From: Haloactinomyces albus
Lineage (GTDB): Bacteria; Actinomycetota; Actinomycetes; Mycobacteriales; Pseudonocardiaceae
DNA: 64,000 nt
Assembly: GCF_031458135.1 (NCBI RefSeq)
Contig: NZ_JAVDXW010000001.1
Location: forward strand, 1,240,001 to 1,304,000
Reading direction: 5' to 3'
Shown: positions 15,013 to 23,620 of the stretch, in pieces
How positions within the stretch are numbered: position 1 is the first letter of the stretch
Layout: the number at the start of each line of letters is the position of its first letter
Translations under genes and position numbers: made by a program
The notes under the pieces: generated by a model
Database searches by the model: none
What the model was told of the DNA's origin: nothing
The model's input: the letters and a program-made list of their open reading frames with translations, nothing else

Positions 15013-15650
15013 TCATTGTCGGCCCGCTCGTGGTGTTGCTGATGGTGCTGGCTTGGCATCCGGCTGGCAACACCACCTCGTCACCCCGGCGAGGCGGCGG
15101 CAGGCACGCGCGCCAGCGGCAGCCCACCATCCCCACTTCGGCCCCTGCCACCGAGCCACCCGCACGCCGCTGGATTACCGGTGCACGGGAATCACGATGG
15201 CACCTGTCGAGTGACCGGCCACCGTTGGCGCGCTGCGGTCATCGGATACGTGGGCCGCTGCACAGCGCCTTCGGTTCCACTGCCCCGGCCGATCCTCGAC
15301 GCACGACCTGCGAAGCCTGCTGCTCCGTGGCCGCCCTGGCGATCGAATCGCCGTATCGACCAGTGGCAGGGTTCGCCCTCCTCTCCACGGTCCCGAACAC
15401 GGTGAACGAGCCATTTGGGCGGTCCTACTGCCACAACGACCCGTTCACCTCGGAGCCGATCGAGTGGCCGCCCCACGACCCCGACGAGGAGGAAGCCCCG
15501 ACCCGGCGGCATCCTTCCCTCAACGCGGCCCTGGCTCTACTCCCCTCCCCTGACACGCTGGTTCCCCATGCGTCGCACCCCGGCATTCCCGTGCGGGCCG
15601 GGGCGAATGGCAGCGGAGACACCTCCGTCGCGTTCCCGCTCACCGCGTAA
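15009..15650 (+). CDS. Membrane-anchored small Cys-motif protein
   Basis: 213 residues from an ATG that overlaps the previous stop (ATGA); a GTG 12 bases earlier is possible. One membrane segment (MIIVGPLVVLLMVLAWHP) starts the protein, followed by a Pro/Arg-rich linker. Next comes a segment RWHLSSDRPPLARCGHRI and then RTTCEACCSVA, which together could form a zinc ribbon (Cys, then C-x2-C). The rest is Pro-rich and low in structure. Similar Cys-ribbon segments occur in small proteins of actinobacterial mobile elements. Function unknown. Confidence 0.55.
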   Translation: MIIVGPLVVLLMVLAWHPAGNTTSSPRRGGGRHARQRQPTIPTSAPATEPPARRWITGARESRWHLSSDRPPLARCGHRIRGPLHSAFGSTAPADPRRTTCEACCSVAALAIESPYRPVAGFALLSTVPNTVNEPFGRSYCHNDPFTSEPIEWPPHDPDEEEAPTRRHPSLNAALALLPSPDTLVPHASHPGIPVRAGANGSGDTSVAFPLTA

Positions 15651-15677
15651 ATCCCGGATCTCACCCCACCAGACCCC

Positions 15678-15768
15678 GGCCCGGATGCCGCCGACCCCGA
15701 CCTCCGGCATCCGGGCCGGTCCCAGCCCGGTCGGCCGGTGCGCACCCGGAGAGCGCATCGGCCGACCG
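15678..15768. terminator. Two consecutive hairpins after the small-protein run
   Basis: Hairpin 1: GGCCCGGATGCCG (15678-15690) pairs with 15705-15717 over a 14-base loop. Hairpin 2: CGGTCGGCCG (15728-15737) pairs with 15759-15768. They separate the three-gene run from the Imm1 genes, so the latter probably have their own promoter or depend on read-through. Confidence 0.6.
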
Positions 15769-15854
15769 GCCCTGTCGGTGGTCCCCGGCACGATCCTCTC
15801 TGGCACGTCACAACACGGAAAACCGTTCTCCCACACCTACCGAGGCAACGGATC

Positions 15855-16292
15855 ATGACTGCGACCGCCGACATTCCGCTCTTGCACACCAACGGCATCG
15901 ACCTCTCCAGGCTGCCGGACAGTATAGACCTGGCCGCGCTGATCCGGCAGGCACAGCAAGACCCGCAACTTGGTTCGACGTGCTCGTGGGTCCTGTCGTT
16001 CTCCCAGGAAGGTGTTCCCTGGTACATGACTCCGGCCTTGCTGGTCGGAGTGCGCGGTGATGTGGGCGCGGTGGCGTGGAGCGACGAGCCACCGATGGTC
16101 CCCACCAACGGCACGAACCCCGAGCCGGTCGACTACTGGCTCGGCGGCCTGCACCACACCCCGATGGAGCCACACACCGAGATCCCCATCGAGCAAGCTC
16201 TCGCGGCCGTGGACGAGTTCGTCCGCACCGGACAGCGCCCGACCTGCGTTGAATGGCGCACCGAAGGCGCTCGCGGCGCAGCAGACGGATGA
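15855..16292 (+). CDS. Imm1-family immunity protein, first
   Basis: 145 residues. The Imm1 signature is visible: a central GDVGAVAWSDEPP strand pair, then EIPIEQALAAVDEFVRTGQR with the terminal RPTCVEW motif. Imm1 proteins are immunity factors that neutralise nucleic-acid deaminase and other effector domains of polymorphic toxins. No toxin gene accompanies it here, so it may protect against toxins of neighbouring cells (orphan immunity). It is followed 38 bases later by a second, divergent Imm1 gene. Confidence 0.8.
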   Translation: MTATADIPLLHTNGIDLSRLPDSIDLAALIRQAQQDPQLGSTCSWVLSFSQEGVPWYMTPALLVGVRGDVGAVAWSDEPPMVPTNGTNPEPVDYWLGGLHHTPMEPHTEIPIEQALAAVDEFVRTGQRPTCVEWRTEGARGAADG

Positions 16293-16330
16293 CCAACCGG
16301 ACCAGCCACCATTCGAGGAGTGGGTCCAGA

Positions 16331-16786
16331 ATGATCAGTGTCTTTATCGAGCGGGTACCGGATCGAGTGGTTGCGAGGAGCACGGAGGAGGTCGAGGAGG
16401 TCGTCCGGACGCTGCTTTCCGGACCGGAGGTCCACCAGATGGGCGTGGTCGTCGACCCGCACGTGATCGCGGACCTCTACAGCGGTGATGTGACCGGCGA
16501 CGAGGAGGACGAAGAGTTGTCGGTCGGCTGGTTACACGTCAGCGTGCACCCTGAGCGCCGACTCGGCGCACTCAACTACAGCTGGACGGACGGCGCGGAA
16601 ATCGACTCCTGGGAGTCGCGAGGATCGGTCGGCGGCGAGCCACTGCTTTACTCGACGCGCAGCGGCAACACGTTCCACGCTGACACTGGTGTCACCCTCA
16701 CGGTCGTTGCCGACGCCGTGCGTGAGCTCGCCCGCACCGGTGACCGGCCGACATGCGTGCACTGGCTTCAGGGCGTCCTAGTGTAG
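16331..16786 (+). CDS. Imm1-family immunity protein, second
   Basis: 151 residues, starting MISVFIERVPDRVVARSTEE. It has the standard Imm1 layout: an N-terminal half with EEVEEVVRTLLSG, the GWLHVSVHPERRLGALNYS strands, and the closing VRELARTGDRPTCVHW motif. It shares the C-terminal motif with its neighbour but little else, so the two are old paralogs and not a recent copy. It is convergent with hsdS, whose stop is 30 bases away. Confidence 0.82.
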   Translation: MISVFIERVPDRVVARSTEEVEEVVRTLLSGPEVHQMGVVVDPHVIADLYSGDVTGDEEDEELSVGWLHVSVHPERRLGALNYSWTDGAEIDSWESRGSVGGEPLLYSTRSGNTFHADTGVTLTVVADAVRELARTGDRPTCVHWLQGVLV

Positions 16787-16816
16787 CAGCAGACGGAGCC
16801 GTGCGGCTCGCCGCGC

Positions 16817-18022
16817 TCACGAGGTGGTGGTCTCCTCGGCGTCCACGTTCACCCGCACTCGACCTGTCAACAGGTCGTCCATCAGCCCCTGCTTGAGCTT
16901 CCGCAGCTTGGCGAGTTCTGCGTGCTGCCTCTCTTCTTCAGCGTGCCACTCGTCATAAATATTGGCTATGTTAGATTGAATCTCAATGTCCAATTCAGGA
17001 ATAGACAAAGGAAAAATATCCTGAAGATTAATATTCCTTTGAGCGCTTTGCGGTGCCTGCGACTCAAGAACAGGCTTCATCCTGCGAATACAGAGTTCAA
17101 TATATCGAGGAACGTATCCACTCTTAGGAGTTACCCCTACTAAGGAGTCTGGAAAATACATCGAACAACCAAGTATTGCCGTGTCTGCAATGTTCGCCGC
17201 GATAGTGACAGCAACAGTACCTGCGGGAAACTTACGACTTACCGAAGCACCCAGTTCATTGAGCGTTTGTGAAGCATTGTAAATAGTATTTCCTTCGGCA
17301 TTGGCAACATCGCCAGTTTGAATAAATAGATGTTCACCCACATAAAATCTCGGATCGTTCCTCGGTCGAGGCGTAAACCGGCCACGGGAAACATCAGCTA
17401 TCTCGACGAGTTTCCTGGTGGCAACAGTTCCCTGATCTATGTATCGGGTAAATACATCACGAATAATCCCCTGCTTGGTTTGTTCGAGCTTGGCGATGAG
17501 GCGTTCCGTCGAGCGGATGTTCGCATCCACCGTGTCCAGGATCTCCGCAATCCTTCGCTGTTCTGGCAACGAAGGGACGCCAATCTCAAAATCCAGAATA
17601 TCGCTCGATGAGATCCCTTTTACAGTGGATCCGGTAGCAACGGACTCGATCTTAGGATGCAGTAGATTAAGACAATGCAAGACATAGCGCTCATCAACCG
17701 AATCGCCACAGTACAATGCTTTTAAGTCCTGGTTGATAGCCATGTCCGTACCCGGTATAGCGCATCGACCAACCGCCATCCTAGTACACACAATTGGGGT
17801 TCCTGCATGCACAAGGTTGACCGCACTACCTGAAAGAGCTCCTGAAGAAATGTGCTCCTGCGTGGCAGATATATGTGTTGCTTCTTCAGGCATGTCCTTT
17901 ACAGATACCCAAGGTATATCGCCTTGCCAGTAAGCTACAACTCCACGAGGAGGTGTTCCGCCACCGACAACGCGATCAACCAACAACGACAGGGGGGCTG
18001 TGCGCCAAGAAAGATCACTCAT
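16817..18022 (-). CDS. hsdS: Type I restriction specificity subunit (HsdS)
   Basis: 401 residues; the DNA-recognition subunit that guides HsdM and HsdR. Two target-recognition domains are visible: the first about 10-165 ([32 protein letters not shown]), the second about 215-360 ([14 protein letters not shown]). Each is followed by the conserved coiled coil ([20 protein letters not shown] and the [20 protein letters not shown] end). It overlaps hsdM by eight bases. The DNA is clearly AT-richer than its surroundings, mostly from about 16,900 to 18,000, typical of specificity genes exchanged by transfer. It should set the methylated site of this strain. Confidence 0.95.
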   Translation of the reverse strand: MSDLSWRTAPLSLLVDRVVGGGTPPRGVVAYWQGDIPWVSVKDMPEEATHISATQEHISSGALSGSAVNLVHAGTPIVCTRMAVGRCAIPGTDMAINQDLKALYCGDSVDERYVLHCLNLLHPKIESVATGSTVKGISSSDILDFEIGVPSLPEQRRIAEILDTVDANIRSTERLIAKLEQTKQGIIRDVFTRYIDQGTVATRKLVEIADVSRGRFTPRPRNDPRFYVGEHLFIQTGDVANAEGNTIYNASQTLNELGASVSRKFPAGTVAVTIAANIADTAILGCSMYFPDSLVGVTPKSGYVPRYIELCIRRMKPVLESQAPQSAQRNINLQDIFPLSIPELDIEIQSNIANIYDEWHAEEERQHAELAKLRKLKQGLMDDLLTGRVRVNVDAEETTTS

Positions 18023-20423
18023 AACCCAGCTCCTTGAGGTATCCGGCGAGTTTGTCGGCGGCAGCGTCGCGGTCGGATTCGATCTCGTGTAGGGACACGG
18101 CGTACTTGTCCCACCAATTCTCCAGCGCGGCCACGATCTCGCGGCGGTGCGCGGCGGCGTAGGCATCCAGGTGGCCGCTGACCTCCTCACGCAGGATGCC
18201 CAGGACGAGGTCGCGTTCCTGCTCCTCGGTCAGGGCGCTGCGCTCGGTCTCCAGCTCGATGCGTAGCCGCCCGCGCAGCTTGCCGAGTTCGGCCTTGGCC
18301 GCCTTTTGGTCCTTGGCAAGCTGCTTCAGCTCTGCTGCCGAAAGCCGGGTCTCGGACTCTTCCTCGTCGCCGTCCTCGTCCTCGCCGACGCTGTTCGCCG
18401 CCTTCACCCACGCGTCCAGTTCGGCGCGCTTCGCCTCGGCCTCGGCGAGCCGTTCCAAGTAATCCGGCACCAGCACCGGAACGAGCTTGTGCTCGAACGG
18501 ATCGGCCTTGGAGTCGTCGTCCTCCAGCATCGCGACGATCGTGGTGATCCAACCGTCGATGACCCCGGCGAAGCCATTCGCCGCCAGAGTGCGCAGGTCG
18601 TACTGGATGCCGTCCCACCAGCGCACGATCACCCCGGCCGTCTGGAAGCGGTCCAGGATGCCCACCGGCCGCACCACCTCCAGGAAGCTGTCCAGCAGGT
18701 CGCGGCGGGTGGACATCAGCGCTGTGGTCTCCGGCAGCTCGATCAAGCGCCGCGAGTGCTCGCCCCACCACTTGTCCAGCGCCACGCGCAGCTCGGCCTC
18801 CTTGGCCTGCACCCCGGCGTGCCCGTCGACCACACCCTTCAGCGCGGCCCGGTCCACACCCGGCGCGAAGTCGAGATAGTCCCCGCCGCGGTCGGTGAAC
18901 ACCGCCTGCGGATCGAAACCGTGCGAGGCGAACAGCCCCGCCTTGTCGTCCACCTCGTGCCGGGGCACGCCCCCGTGCAGGTGCGCGCGCACGTCGTGCG
19001 GCTCCGGCGGCGGGGCGTTGTCGGCGTAACGACGGATGTTGAGGTTGTCCTCGTTGTCGCGCAGCTCCTCGCGAGAAACGACCCGCGCGTAACCGGGAAT
19101 GTCGTCGAACTCGCGGTAGGCGGCCACGATCTTCTCGTAGTGCTCGGGCAGCAGGTAATTCTGCGCGCGCCCGGCCGAGAACTCGTCGTCGGCATTGACG
19201 AACAGCACCTTCTTACGCCGCTCCGGCGGCTTGCTGCCCGGCGCGCGCAGCACCAGCACACAGGCGGGGATGCCGGTGCCGTAGAACAGGTTCGGCGCCA
19301 GACCGATCACGGCCTCGATCACGTCGTCGTCCAGCAGATCCGTGCGGATGTCGCGCTCAGCGCTTCCCCGGAACAGCACCCCGTGCGGCATGACCGTGGC
19401 CGCCACCCCGTTGCTCTTGAGTACCGAGACCATGTGCTGCACGAACATCAGGTCGGCCTTCTTACCGTTCTCCGGCGCCCACCCCCAGCGGAACCGCTCC
19501 GGATACCGCATCTCCTCGCGGGAGTAGTTCAGCGAAAACGGCGGATTCGACAACACCCGGTCGAACCGCTTCAGCTCCCCGCCGCTTTCGTGGCACGGGT
19601 TGAGCAGCGTGTCGTCGTTCTCGACCTTGGCATCGGAGATGCCGTGCAACAGCAGGTTCATCTTGGAGATCGACCAGACACCACCGTTGTGCTCCTGACC
19701 GGCCAGCGCCAGATCCTTGACGTTACCGCCGTTCTCCTCGATGTGGTGGTGCGCGTGGATGAGCATCCCACCCGAGCCCGAACACGGGTCGTAGATCTCC
19801 ATGCCCTCGGCGGGTTCGACCAACCGCACCATCATCCGCACCACCGCGCGCGGGGTGTAGAACTCGCCGCCCTTCTTGCCCGCCGAATCCGCGAACTCGC
19901 CGATCAGGTACTCGTAGGCCGCCCCCAGCAGATCGGGGAACTCGAAGTCCTCGTTGCGCAGCCGCACCTTGCCGAAGTGGTAGATCAAATCCCGCAGCTT
20001 CTGGTCGGACAGGCCGGCCTGCCCGACCTTGCGGGTGAAGTCGATGTGCTGAACCACGCCCTCCAGCGAGGGGTTGTACACCTCCAGCTGCTCCAGTGCC
20101 GTGTTCAGCGCGTCACCGACCTGGTTGTGCACATGGTTGGCCAGCCAATCCCACCGCGCCTGGTCCGGCACGAAGAACGCGCTGCGGTTGCGATACGTGC
20201 CGGGAGCACCGGCCCGCTTCTCCGCTTCCTCCTCGCTGCGGCCGCGTTCCCGCTCCGCGGCGAGGACCCGCTCGCGCTCCACCTCGAACTGGTCCGAGGC
20301 GCGTTTCAGGAACAGCATCCCGAAGATGTACTCCTTGAACTCGGAAGCATCCATCTTGCCGCGCAGGATGTCCGCCGCCGCGAACAGGTGCCGCTCCAAC
20401 TGCGGCAGGGTCAGCTTGGCCAA
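18015..20423 (-). CDS. hsdM: Type I methyltransferase subunit (HsdM), long form
   Basis: 802 residues; N6-adenine DNA methyltransferase of the type I system. The N-terminal helical domain ([20 protein letters not shown]) is followed by the AdoMet motif DPCSGSGG at 212-219 after FYTPRAVV, and the catalytic NPPF at 293-296. The C-terminal 300 residues add long charged helices (about 640-802), making it longer than the roughly 500-residue form. The start is TTG (20423), chosen because the family begins [12 protein letters not shown]; no better start lies upstream. First gene of the hsdM-hsdS pair. Confidence 0.95.
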   Translation of the reverse strand: MAKLTLPQLERHLFAAADILRGKMDASEFKEYIFGMLFLKRASDQFEVERERVLAAERERGRSEEEAEKRAGAPGTYRNRSAFFVPDQARWDWLANHVHNQVGDALNTALEQLEVYNPSLEGVVQHIDFTRKVGQAGLSDQKLRDLIYHFGKVRLRNEDFEFPDLLGAAYEYLIGEFADSAGKKGGEFYTPRAVVRMMVRLVEPAEGMEIYDPCSGSGGMLIHAHHHIEENGGNVKDLALAGQEHNGGVWSISKMNLLLHGISDAKVENDDTLLNPCHESGGELKRFDRVLSNPPFSLNYSREEMRYPERFRWGWAPENGKKADLMFVQHMVSVLKSNGVAATVMPHGVLFRGSAERDIRTDLLDDDVIEAVIGLAPNLFYGTGIPACVLVLRAPGSKPPERRKKVLFVNADDEFSAGRAQNYLLPEHYEKIVAAYREFDDIPGYARVVSREELRDNEDNLNIRRYADNAPPPEPHDVRAHLHGGVPRHEVDDKAGLFASHGFDPQAVFTDRGGDYLDFAPGVDRAALKGVVDGHAGVQAKEAELRVALDKWWGEHSRRLIELPETTALMSTRRDLLDSFLEVVRPVGILDRFQTAGVIVRWWDGIQYDLRTLAANGFAGVIDGWITTIVAMLEDDDSKADPFEHKLVPVLVPDYLERLAEAEAKRAELDAWVKAANSVGEDEDGDEEESETRLSAAELKQLAKDQKAAKAELGKLRGRLRIELETERSALTEEQERDLVLGILREEVSGHLDAYAAAHRREIVAALENWWDKYAVSLHEIESDRDAAADKLAGYLKELGYE

Positions 20424-20584
20424 TTCCGGCTCCGTCTCTCGACTCGGTGGGGTCGGTGGTGGTTCGCGACATGCGCGCTCCCGCCGGGTCCCTGTGGGCC
20501 TACTGCCGGGAGCGCGCGGCGACGACCGCGCACGCGGCCCCGAGCCTACGACCGGACGTCCTCACCGGAGGGGGCGGGCACGGA

Positions 20585-21223
20585 TCACGGCGCCGCCGGC
20601 TCCGGGAACCCCTCGCGGAGTTGTTCGCGGGCGTGATCGATTCCGCTTTTGACCATCGCACGCCAACAGGGGCATTTCTCCGGACGCCCCAGAGCAGCAC
20701 AGATCAGGACCCCGAGAACGCGAAGCGCACGAGCGGCCGGTCCCGGCCCGCCCGTCTCCGAGACGACGACTCTGCCCACCACGGCAGCGGCCACCTCGCG
20801 CGTGGCGGGAAACGGTGCCTCCTCGGAACCGAGGATCGACTCGGTGAGCTCCTGTTGGCCGCACCGACCGACCGTGTCCAGCCATCGAGCCAGCTCGGCC
20901 AACGTCTTGCAACAGCCGCGTGCCCACTCCGCCTCGAAACCCGACCACGCGCGCTGCCCCACTACGGCACGAGCACGCCGTGTGACCCGACGTCGCCAGG
21001 CCGTACCCGTGGTTGCGTGGACAGCATGATCTCGTTGTCGCTTTCTCTCCCGATACGCGTCGAAGAAGAGCACGAAGTCCCCACGGGGACCGCAGAAACG
21101 GTGGTCGGAGCAATACTTCGAGTCGTAGTCGTCACTGACCGTACGCTCGCACGGTTTCCGGCTGTGTGTGTTGGTACTGCCGCACAAGTGCGAGTCGGGG
21201 CGTCTTGATCGTTTTCCAGCCAC
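20585..21223 (-). CDS. Cys-rich hypothetical protein upstream of hsdM
   Basis: 212 residues from a GTG (AGKRSRRPDSHLCGS). The first 45 residues carry four well-spaced Cys and His residues (HLCGS, KPCERTV, SKYCSDHRFC), a possible zinc-binding head. The rest is helical, with further Cys (GCCKTL, GRCGQQ, KCPCWRAM). I do not recognise it. It lies between the restriction genes and the type VII-linked cluster on the same strand and could belong to either. The start is not well supported by a ribosome site. Confidence 0.5.
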   Translation of the reverse strand: MAGKRSRRPDSHLCGSTNTHSRKPCERTVSDDYDSKYCSDHRFCGPRGDFVLFFDAYRERKRQRDHAVHATTGTAWRRRVTRRARAVVGQRAWSGFEAEWARGCCKTLAELARWLDTVGRCGQQELTESILGSEEAPFPATREVAAAVVGRVVVSETGGPGPAARALRVLGVLICAALGRPEKCPCWRAMVKSGIDHAREQLREGFPEPAAP

Positions 21224-21292
21224 CCGGACACGGTCGAACGCACCAACCGAGCAGAGGTACCGCGATCCGAGTGATCTCCTCGCGCAACGCTG

Positions 21293-22152
21293 TCACCGGC
21301 GTATCCCGAAATCTTTCAGTCTCGACGTTTCTCGGTCGGCAGTGTTTTCCGCATTCTTCGCACGTTTCGGTCCCCGTACCTTGTGCACAGCCAGTGCTAT
21401 CCCTCGAAGGACCGTCCGAGCCAGGAAAAAATACCAGAAACAGAAGGCGGCAATCGCCAGCGGGCCGATCAGGATCTGTCCCAGCACTGCGGGTTCACCT
21501 GCTGCAACGGGTTTCCACACTCGCCCTCGGACGGGGGTGGCAGTGTCATACACCGGCACGAGCCTGCCCACATCAGCCTCATCGAGCGCGGAAATCCGTG
21601 CGTGATGGCGAACCTCTTCTCCGTGTTGGAAATGGTCCTCGAGAGGCGCGATCGTTCCCGCGAGCAGAACCCCGTGAACGAAGTACGCCGCGTAAGCCAG
21701 TGACGCGGCCATGATGAACGGCGCCCACACGGGCCACTTGTGTACCGGTCCTCCGGGTTGAAGAACTCCGGCTTGGTCTTCGCTCCACCACGGTCAATGG
21801 AGTAAAGGGGCATCGGAATCCGCTTATCGATGTCGACCGGCCGAAACTCCGAGTGGTCGAAGGTTCGTATCGGTGACCGCCACGCTGCGGTGACCTTCTC
21901 GGCAGCGTCCGGAACATAGCTCAGCCGGGCATCACACGACCACGTTGTTCCGAGCATCACCCAGTTGCGATGACAGTCCTGCACCTCGGCGTAGCCATAG
22001 ACCGGGCCTGGTTCGGTGGCTCGGTACTCGATCCAACCGGACACGAACCATAGCCCGTAACAACCGACCAGTCCGCTCAACAGGAACGCGATGCTCATCC
22101 TGCGGTAACGGCGGACCGGACTCCCGACACCGTCCACCGATGTTTCCGCCAC
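21293..22152 (-). pseudogene. Broken paralog of the adjacent repeat membrane protein
   Basis: The 5' part (GTG 22152, good GGGAG site) encodes a membrane segment (MSIAFLLSGLVGCYGLWFVSG) and one domain with VQDCHRNWVMLGTTWSCDA and DIDKRIPMPLYS. At about 21,750 the frame shifts by one base and continues as PVHKWPVWAPFIMAASLAYA, matching the neighbour's PMHKWPLWQPFIVAAVLTYA. The second domain then lacks about 30 residues: its partner's ESCEPNWTVLGLRSGCTG is gone, and GTIAPLEDHFQHGE follows at once. Two lesions relative to the intact gene at 22255-23613 point to a decaying duplicate, though two shortened proteins could still be made. Confidence 0.6.
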
Positions 22153-22254
22153 ACTTTCTCCCGTACTGCTGAAGCTCCACACGCATGCTCATGAGGACAC
22201 GCAGACTCGGACAGCCCGGCAGGAGGACCGGAACGCTATGGCCAGGCCGGCCCA

Positions 22255-23613
22255 CTACCCGCTCATGGAGTCGTATGAGCCGTGCGAGCCGTGCCGCGAT
22301 CGGGACCGGGCAGCACCAATAGCGAGTAGGGCAGCCACAACACCGCGAAAGGCCATCACCATCGCACCGATCACCAGCGGAAGCACGAAAAGCCCCAACC
22401 ACCTCGGCGCGCTCTCCCGGTATTTGGGTTGCCAGTCACTACCGCCGTCCAAATACACGGGAATCCGTTTCCCGATATCAGCCGCACCGAATTCCGAGAA
22501 AGCCCTGTCGTAGCGGTTCGGCTGGTCCTTGAACCCTTCCACAGCAGTGACCGTGCCGATACAGACCGAACGTAGGCCCAGCACCGTCCAGTTCGGCTCG
22601 CACGACTCCAGGACAAGATGACCGTTTACCGACTGGAGGTCACTACCCCCCTGGTCGCCGGCGACGAACATCCCGTGGCTGAAGTACGCCGCATAGGCCA
22701 ACAACGCGGCAACGCCCCAGTACCGCCAGAAGTATTTTTTGAGGACGCGTGATCGAGTGCCGGTTTCTTCATCTCCTGGCTCTCCTGCCGCTCCGGATTC
22801 CACCGCCGGACTCTCCGGCTGCTCCTCGTCCTCGCTGCGGCCTCGTACCCTTCTCTTGACGATCGCACAGCCGCGAAATACCGCCCGCGCGAGGAAGAGA
22901 TACCAAAACAAGAACGCGAAGAGCGCCAGCACGCCGATCAGTAATTCGGCGAGAATCGGTGGTGAGCTTGCCTCCGCCCCTTTCCAGGTGCGCCCTCGAA
23001 ATGCTTCGAACGAGTCGTACACCTCGACGGTGCGACCGATATCAGACCGGTCGAATCGGGAGAACCAAGCGTCGTAGCGCACCGTCTCCCCATGCTGAAA
23101 GTGCCCCTCCATCGGAGTGATGGTTCCCGTGCAACCGGATCGCAGTCCCAGCACGGTCCAATTCGGCTCGCACGACTCCACAACGAGATGCCCCTCTGCC
23201 GAGGGGGTATCCGCATGAGTCTTGGCGAGAAAGACACCATAGTCGAAGTACGCAGCGTAAGTCAGTACCGCGGCCACGATGAAAGGCTGCCAAAGAGGCC
23301 ACTTGTGCATCGGTTGGCCCGGATCCCGCCGCAGAGCCCGCACGAAGCGCGAAAAGCCATGCCGCGTAGGCGATGTGGGAGTCCTTGATTTCCACCACAG
23401 GTTAAGCCCTCGGGCACACTGCCAGATTCCGGCGGTAACCAGCCCTATTGTGGCGAATACCAACGCCACTCCGGCATACTTGAACGCGGCGGTGTGCTGT
23501 CCACCCACTCCGGCCATGAGCCGGAACGCATAACCGCCGATCAGTCCGAGCAGTAGGAAAATACTTCCGTTACGCAGGCGGCGGCGAATGCGTTTCGGTA
23601 CAGCATCTTCCAT
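22255..23613 (-). CDS. Multi-pass membrane protein with two DUF6346-like domains
   Basis: 452 residues from ATG (MEDAVPKRIRRRLRNGS). About six membrane segments are visible, for example IFLLLGLIGGYAFRLMAG, PFIVAAVLTYAAYF and LLIGVLALFAFLFWYLFLA. Between them lie two copies of an extracytoplasmic domain: ESCEPNWTVLGLRSGCTGTI with SDIGRTVEVYDS, and ESCEPNWTVLGLRSVCIGTV with ADIGKRIPVYLD. Paired cysteines in each copy could bridge outside the membrane. The domain looks like DUF6346 of actinobacteria, recalled and not searched. It starts seven bases after the WXG-like gene ends, so they share an operon. It may be an immunity or export partner of that protein. Confidence 0.7.
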   Translation of the reverse strand: MEDAVPKRIRRRLRNGSIFLLLGLIGGYAFRLMAGVGGQHTAAFKYAGVALVFATIGLVTAGIWQCARGLNLWWKSRTPTSPTRHGFSRFVRALRRDPGQPMHKWPLWQPFIVAAVLTYAAYFDYGVFLAKTHADTPSAEGHLVVESCEPNWTVLGLRSGCTGTITPMEGHFQHGETVRYDAWFSRFDRSDIGRTVEVYDSFEAFRGRTWKGAEASSPPILAELLIGVLALFAFLFWYLFLARAVFRGCAIVKRRVRGRSEDEEQPESPAVESGAAGEPGDEETGTRSRVLKKYFWRYWGVAALLAYAAYFSHGMFVAGDQGGSDLQSVNGHLVLESCEPNWTVLGLRSVCIGTVTAVEGFKDQPNRYDRAFSEFGAADIGKRIPVYLDGGSDWQPKYRESAPRWLGLFVLPLVIGAMVMAFRGVVAALLAIGAARSRSRHGSHGSYDSMSG

Positions 23614-23620
23614 CTCGGCA

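Noticed and set aside
18306-20636. Plus-strand open frame of 776 codons opposite hsdM
   Set aside because: It mirrors the hsdM gene, whose motifs and family length are clear; the antisense translation is His/Val/Arg-rich and unlike any protein. High GC makes such frames common.
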